NCBI GenBank assembly: GCA_029721435.1
Contig: CM056583.1
Span: 46,343,120 to 46,407,119, forward strand
Source of the DNA: Gymnothorax reevesii
Lineage: Eukaryota; Chordata; Actinopteri; Anguilliformes; Muraenidae
Direction: 5' to 3'
Length of the DNA stretch: 64,000 nucleotides
Shown one piece after another: positions 58,140 through 64,000 of this stretch (positions are counted from its first letter, which is position 1; the number at the start of each line of letters is the position of its first letter). The notes below the pieces were generated by a model. That model was not told where the DNA came from. It saw only the letters and a list, made by a program, of their open reading frames with translations, and searched no databases. The position numbers and the translations under genes are program-made.

Positions 58140-59270
58140 ACGAGATGTCTCATGGGAATATCTGCTGGCCTGTCAAGATCTCTACCTGTGTTTTGTCGAC
58201 AATGTCAAGGCTTTCAATCGTGTACAACATGACAAACTCATGATGTTATTGTCTGACCTGGACATTTTTGACAAAGACTTGAGAATAATTCAATCATTAT
58301 ACTTCAATCAAACAGCCGCGATCTGTCAGAATAACTCTTTCAGTGAACGGGTGAAAATCGAACGAGGAGTGCGACGGGGATGTGTACAGTCACCAGACTT
58401 TTACAACCTCTACAGTGAGCAAACCCTCCGCCCTCTTGACGACCTGGAAGGCCTGATAATCGTAGGTGTAAACATCACAAATATCAAATATGCTGATGAC
58501 ACGGTTTTAATTGCGACAACAGAAGAAAACCTATAGAGGCTAGTGGATTGTCTAGTGGAAGAGAGTACAAAATATGGCTATAAATACAGACAAAACTTAA
58601 TGCATGGTCCTTTCCAGACAACAACCCAAGGATTGCAAAATCACAGTGAACGGAGGACAACTCAAACAAGCAGTTCAGATACCTCGGCTCAATCATTACA
58701 GAAGATGCGAAACCTACAAAGGAAATCAAGTCCAGGATAGCACAGGCAAAACAGGCCTTTACTACAATGAAGAGCGTTCTCTGTAACACGAAAATATCGA
58801 TGAACACCCGTTTACGAGTTCTTCAGTGCTATGTCTGGCCCTTTCTGTTGTATGGCGCAGAGTCTTGGACATTGCGAAAGGCAGAGCTGAGTCGACTAGA
58901 AGCAGTTGAGATGAGGTTCCTGCGTAGAATGCTCAAAATTCCTTGGACTGCAAGAAAGTCCAATGTCGAAGTTCTTCAACAAGCAGAATACCAACGAAAA
59001 CTGCTTGCAATAATTCGGGAAAGGCAAATAAAGTTCCTTGGACATGTCATCCGGAAAGGTAAATTAGAACACCTTTCACTCTCTGGAAAAATCCCTGGAA
59101 AGAGATCACCAGGAAAACAGCGACTGAAGCTCATGGATCAAGTCAAGCAGAGGACCCGAGAGTCGTCCCAAGAACTGTTTCACTTGTTTTGCCTAGCCAA
59201 TTGGTCGCCGATGTCTTTTGATATGGCACCCAAGAGAGAGAGAGAGAGCTGGCCTGTACGGTAGGTACTA
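58140..59270 (+). pseudogene. non-LTR retrotransposon (LINE) fragment: reverse transcriptase and downstream region
   Basis: The plus strand encodes the end of a LINE reverse transcriptase. The N-terminal motif FVDNVKAFNRV lies near 58191, GVRRGCVQSPDFYNLYSEQ lies near 58366, and the catalytic YADD box is at 58489-58500. A TAG stop at 58534 follows. A frame change leads to the 165-codon ORF at 58767-59264, which has the typical post-RT region (VLQCYVWPFLLYGAESWTL, RRMLKIPWTARKSN, FLGHVIRKGKLEHL). The 5' half, with the endonuclease, is missing. It is not intact. The clade is not assigned, but it is different from the LINE at 22205-22849. Confidence 0.88.
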
Positions 59271-61442
59271 TGTGCCATTTGTTCAAGCATAACATATTGC
59301 TCCTAAATTATTTTTTCACAGGCTATAACATAAAAGCACAGTAGATATGTGCCATATTTTGTGATTTACAGAAACTTGCTTCAGGTTAGCCAGCAATACA
59401 GGGTAATGGCAGTTTGGACATGCTCTCAATGTTAAAGATACTCTTAAGGCATTTCTGAAATAGCCTTTGACTGACCCATGGTCGAAATAAAAAATAACAT
59501 TGTCATAGATACAGATTCAGATAGAAAAAATTTGACCCGTAAAAATAATCATCCAGTAAAATGGCCACAAGAAAACATAAATCACAACACACTCCGGAAT
59601 TTTAGGAGAGAATCAAATTGTTCCCTTGAAAATATCACTCTGGGCTGATTTTACTAAAGCTGAACATTGTTCACCTATTACTGGTTTAAAGCTGTTATTT
59701 TTTTTTTTTTTTTTTTGCACAAATTACATTGTATACTTCCGTTACGTACTCACACAGTTTTTACTTTAAGTATTTGATCATGCCTAAGACGGCCAGCAAA
59801 GGTGCTTTGAACATCAGCAACTTTTAGGAGACATTTTGTTTTCCTCTTTCTTTTGGCAGGCATGGACATGTGCACAATGACAAATGATTTCCAATACAGC
59901 TAACCCTTGTCAATGCCCAGTCATGCCCAGGGTAGATATGAGACATGATTTTTGTTGCCATTTTTTCCAGTATTGGTTGTGTGCTGCTACATTGAATTTT
60001 GTCAACATACTATGTATCCAGGTAGTCCCAGCATCCATCCTTTCCATGCAGATGTAAGAGAATGAAGATTTAAATACTTTATGTTGTAATTTTATCCATG
60101 AAGAAACCTTTTTGCAGGGGATATTGCTATCAGGATTGAGTGGTGACATTCCTCAACAGAGGATAGACTCCTGGCATGTGTCCTAATCTAGCTGGCTGGC
60201 AACTACCCATTTGCTCCGTGAAGGGAACTTGAAAGGCCTCAAGGTTATAATTGAATGAGTTATTTAAACTCCCATTCTTCTCTCATCTGAAAAGCAGTTT
60301 TCCCTGCATTATTTCCAGCCTTTTCGGTATTGGGGACAGTTGAAATGCATATAACTTTCTGTTCATTTAGCTGTCATTTTGTGACATTCTATTCTGTTTT
60401 CTAATGTTCACATTGAGCCAAAATGTGGTATTAAGGCCAGAAGTCTAGGCTCTTTTTGTGGCTTTTTCACTTTTATAAGCTACTCAGCCACTTTTGGGCA
60501 GGCAGTAAAGCTGCTGTCAAAATGTTGCCTGAGGCATTTGTAATTGACTTTTTTCCTAATCTGATACCACTTTTCTTTTCTCCTTATGTCATCTCAAATT
60601 ACTTGTCTGCCATCATTTTTTCTTTTGCTCGACCTTCCAGCCATCATTTTGGCCTGTAATGCTGGGGTGTCTGAACAGAGGTCATGTTATGCTCCAGTGT
60701 TGTAGCAAAAGATCTCTGGCTCTAGTTCTACAGCTAGTTCTCTTCCCTGCTGTTTCTCTCCGCCGCCTTAAGTCACTGTTTTCACTCTCTTTTATGTTCC
60801 CCACCATGTTCCGGAGGGCCCTTGTCCAGCTGCTGCATCATTGATGTCCTTTTTATCCACCTCCCATAAGGCCGTCAAACCACGCTACGATTCTTCTAGT
60901 CTTTTGTGCTTATTAAACAGCGGTAAACACACAGCTCAACTCAGACCAGGGAGTTGTCCTGGCAGTCCTATATAGACTGTTCAATCTCTAAATTTGCTTG
61001 CGCCTAGAGCTACTGCGTCCCTAGATGTCTGTTCTCTATAGTTAAAACGTTGACATTTCCATGAAAACAGAGGACTGTCCGCCCTTTGCAAGAACTTTTC
61101 AGTCACAGAAAATTAACTAGGCCTTTAGGGCCAGAGGGCTGACATTTCAAGTAAATATCACTGCTTTGTTCATTGTAAGGAGCTATGCAAACTATTTAAT
61201 GAACAGGCTAGATATGAGAGCTGTTTACAGCGTAAAAGTCACCTGTTTTTCACCAAGTTGTCACCATATCTGATTATGGGTGCCCATCTCATCGCAGATA
61301 TCTCATATTAACAACCATAATTATTCTAACACTCCTCTCCCTTTCACGGATGTTGAAATGAAACAACTGCGTTCAGACACATCTGGTAACCCTTTGTCTT
61401 TAGGGAATCCCCACTGAAATACAAACCAAAATTGAATATATA

Positions 61443-62886
61443 CTCAGCAACAAAAGTTTCTGTGACACCAATATTGTTAATTATTTTTCATAACGCAATT
61501 ATGAAATTGTCATACATGGTGATATCAGACTGAAACAGTACACGTAAACACAACATTGAAATGGAAATCATGAAAATGCGAGAAAATGACTTTGCACGTG
61601 AAAATGTGCGTAAATCATGCTTGTGGATGGCAATAAAAGAGGAGAATTTTTGGAATGTTCACATTGTGCCTGATGAACGACGGAAGCATCACTTATCGAA
61701 AACACAGCCATTTCGGATCAGGAACTCTACCCTCTAAATGCCAAGACTGTCTGAAAATGATCGGTGGAGGGCCATTGGGATGATTGAATCCGGAACCTCG
61801 CAGAGGGAAGTTGCTCATCGCCTGAATGTCCACCGAAACACCATTTGGAACTTATGGCAGCGTCATCAGCAGACAAGACATGTCAAAGACCGTCCTCGCA
61901 GCGGCCGTCCACGAGTAACCACTCCCAGACAGGACAACTGGATTCGAACAACCCATCTCCGAAATCGATTCCAACCTGCAACCATAACTGCAAGAACGAT
62001 ACCTGGTTTGAGGCGACTGTCTGCACAGACAATCCGTCGCCGTCTCCGTCATTTTGGCATTGTCCCACGTCGGCCAGCAAGACGTCCAATACTCACAGTA
62101 CAACACCGACGACTGCGTCTACAGTGGGCACAACAACATCGACGGTGGATCCAACATCAGTGGGATCTTGTACTCTTCACTGATGAATCAAGATTCATGC
62201 TTAACCGATGTGATGGTCGTTTACGTGTATACCGTTGACGTGGAGAACGTTATGCCAACAACTGTGTTCAGGAATTGGATCGTTTTGGAGGTGGTAGTGT
62301 CTGACAGGTCAAAGATATCGCGATGAAGTGCTACGGCCATTGGTGGTACCGTTTTTGATGCAACATGGTCCCGGAATAACGCTGCAACATGATAACGCCA
62401 GACCACACGTTGCAAGGATTGTACGCAGTATCTGATGCAACAACATGTCAATGTCCTGCCATGGCCAGCCAGATCCCCAGACATGTCCCCAATCGAGCAT
62501 CTTTGGGACGAGATGGATCGACGTTTGCGGCGGTTGGATAACCCGCCAGCTACACTCCAGGAATTGCGACAACGTCTACGTCAGATTTGGAATGACATCC
62601 CACAGCAATTTCTGGCACATCTGATTCGGTCCATGCGCCGGAGATGCGTTGCTTGCATCATGGCACGAGGAAGTCACACTCGGTATTGAAGTGTGAAGGT
62701 CACAATTGGTTAGACGTCAGACAAGTGCTTCATGACGCATGAAAATGACATTTTTCGTTTTGAGTGACGTTGGCACTGAAAAGTCAGTGTTTCTCCTGTT
62801 AAATAAACATATTGATTGCATTGAGATCTTTGCGTGTCATTTATAACATACACATAAATGGTGTCACAGAAACTTTTGTTGCTGAG
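61443..62886 (+). mobile_element. Tc1-like transposon with well-kept ends
   Basis: A 1444 bp element flanked by TA (61441-61442 and 62887-62888). The ends CTCAGCAACAAAAGTTTCTG and CAGAAACTTTTGTTGCTGAG are perfect inverted repeats of at least 27 bp, extending to GACACCA. The flanks read TATATA on both sides. It carries the transposase relic at 61738-62689. Confidence 0.95.
61738..62689 (+). pseudogene. Tc1-like transposase, recently inactivated
   Basis: The first 166 codons are open: MPRLSENDRWRAIGMIESGT, a helix-turn-helix (TSQREVAHRLNVHRNTIWNLW), the GRPRVTTPRQD hinge and a second DNA-binding region. The first catalytic Asp is in LFTDESRF. A TGA at 62236 replaces an Arg codon (CGA), a CpG-type change. 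A deletion of several tens of bases follows near 62300, after GGGSV. The second Asp (QHDNARPHVAR) and the Glu (DMSPIEHLWDEMDRR) are present, but a frameshift near 62430 separates them. The C-terminus ends ARGSHTRY at 62689. Confidence 0.92.
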
Positions 62887-62894
62887 TATATATG

Positions 62895-63439
62895 CAGTAC
62901 TGTGCAAAAGTCTCAGGCACTTTTAAAGCAATTTCTTAGGGCAAATATTCTTGCAAAAATGATGAAATTAAACGTTTCTCATAACTGAAAAATGTTCTAC
63001 ACAGAGCTGTAGACTGTTATAAACTAAATCAAATCAATATTTGGTGTGACTACCTTTTGCCAAAAAATTTGGGACACTGTCCTGTTGTGCTATAGTTTTA
63101 TAAGATGATTGGCTTTTTGCTTTACCCAAACTGAGTGGAGAACTTGCCGCCATTCTTCAGCAGACTGACTGTCTCACTTGCGTCTATCCCTCCAAGAAAT
63201 TACAAACAGCCAAGATAATGTTGACATCAAGGCTCTGTAAAGACTATAATATCTGTATCGACTAGCTTTAACATAATACAAACATTTATTTTTGAAACTT
63301 TTCTTTAAATTAGAATTTGGAATTTCTCATTTACTTTTTATCTTCAGGAACTCTAATATAGAAACAAAAAGTAAACATCTAATACAGATTTAATTTTCAA
63401 AAGTGCAAGGTGCCGAAGACTTTTGCACAGTAGCTACTG
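62895..63439. mobile_element. Tc1/mariner-like TIR element, non-autonomous
   Basis: The left end CAGTACTGTGCAAAAGTCTC and the complementary right end GACTTTTGCACAGTAGCTAC-TG bound 545 bp. TA follows the right end (63440-63441). The left flank reads TG. It starts only 8 bp after the end of the preceding Tc1-like element. There is no transposase frame. Confidence 0.8.
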
Positions 63440-63717
63440 TACATACATGGTTTATAGGGGGCACAAGCCAATGTTGCGTTTGATTTGAAAATAATCAGTG
63501 GATCTACAATTTCAACTTGCTAATAGCCTTGCCAGATGAATGGCCGTTTGTGGTTCTTTAGTCACATATAACTGCAATTTTTGTGCACAAATCATACAAT
63601 TTGCTTGACTTTGTAACCCAATATACTTTGATATATGTACGGAATATATTTGCTTTGTAGCAGTGAAAAGTGATCTTTTCCACATACTTACCCACACAAT
63701 TCACAGCATACTAAATA

Positions 63718-64000
63718 CAGCGGTGCTCGAAAGTTTGTGAACCCTTTAAAATTTTCTATATTTCTGCATAAATATGACCTAAAACATCATCAGATTTTCA
63801 CACAAGTCCTAAAAGTAGATAAATAAAACCTAGTTAAACAAATGAGACAAAAATATTATCCTTGGTCATTTATCTATTTAGGAAAATGATCCAATAATAC
63901 ATATCTGTTCGGGGCAAAAGTATGTGAACCTCTAGGATTAGTGATTCATTTGAAGGTGAAATTAGAGTCAGGTGTTTTCAATCATTGGGATGACAATCAG
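63718..64000 (+). mobile_element. left end of a further Tc1-like element, cut by the window edge
   Basis: It starts CAGCGGTGCTCGAAAGTTTG after TA (63716-63717), followed by the typical AACCCTTT.AAATTTTCTATA leader of a fish Tc1-like family. No transposase is reached before the window ends. Confidence 0.8.

Noticed and set aside
61845..62183. 112-codon Thr/Ser-rich ORF
   Set aside because: It is an out-of-frame shadow of the Tc1-like transposase in the overlapping frame.

Overview
The window reads as nuclear DNA of a ray-finned (teleost-type) fish. The evidence is one vertebrate gene split into short exons with GT-AG introns, AT-rich intergenic DNA, many Tc1-like transposons with TA target duplications, a degraded Ty3/gypsy element and fragments of non-LTR retrotransposons. 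Nothing looks bacterial or viral: there is no operon, no CRISPR array and no long intact ORF outside transposons.

The only host gene I can identify is ccbe1 (collagen and calcium-binding EGF domains 1) on the minus strand. Nine coding exons lie at 55378-55430, 49887-50021, 49200-49337, 43897-44003, 42890-42998, 42405-42535, 38808-38843, 37716-37751 and 32836-33096. They join in phase and encode 334 residues plus a split codon: a Cys-rich segment, an EGF-like domain, a calcium-binding EGF domain, a linker, two Gly-X-Y collagen blocks and the C-terminal domain with its stop. The exons for the signal peptide and extreme N-terminus were not found and should lie beyond the right edge. CCBE1 is a secreted factor needed for lymphatic vessel growth, acting with ADAMTS3 in VEGFC processing.

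Region by region: 1-32 kb is downstream of ccbe1 and has no recognisable host gene. It holds decayed Tc1-like copies (2.0-2.6, 3.0-4.0, 10.3-10.5, 14.4-14.9 kb), a stretch at 7.6-9.5 kb that looks like conserved regulatory DNA (inference), a gypsy relic (12.75-13.85 kb), an 82-84 bp minisatellite split by insertions (16.2-19.9 kb), a MITE split by a LINE with a clear 10 bp duplication (22.1-22.9 kb), and a foldback element with a telomere-like core (26.18-26.93 kb). 32.8-55.4 kb is ccbe1, whose introns carry a nearly full-length Tc1-like transposon, a hAT-like TIR element, a 787 bp TIR element, a CpG-rich TIR element, and a Tc1-like copy split by a 402 bp palindrome. 55.4-64 kb, presumably still a ccbe1 intron, holds a long inverted repeat, a LINE reverse transcriptase fragment, and Tc1-like elements packed almost end to end at the right edge.

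No new multi-gene system was found. The most unusual objects are the foldback element at 26177-26925 and the three-level nested insertion at 16.2-19.9 kb.
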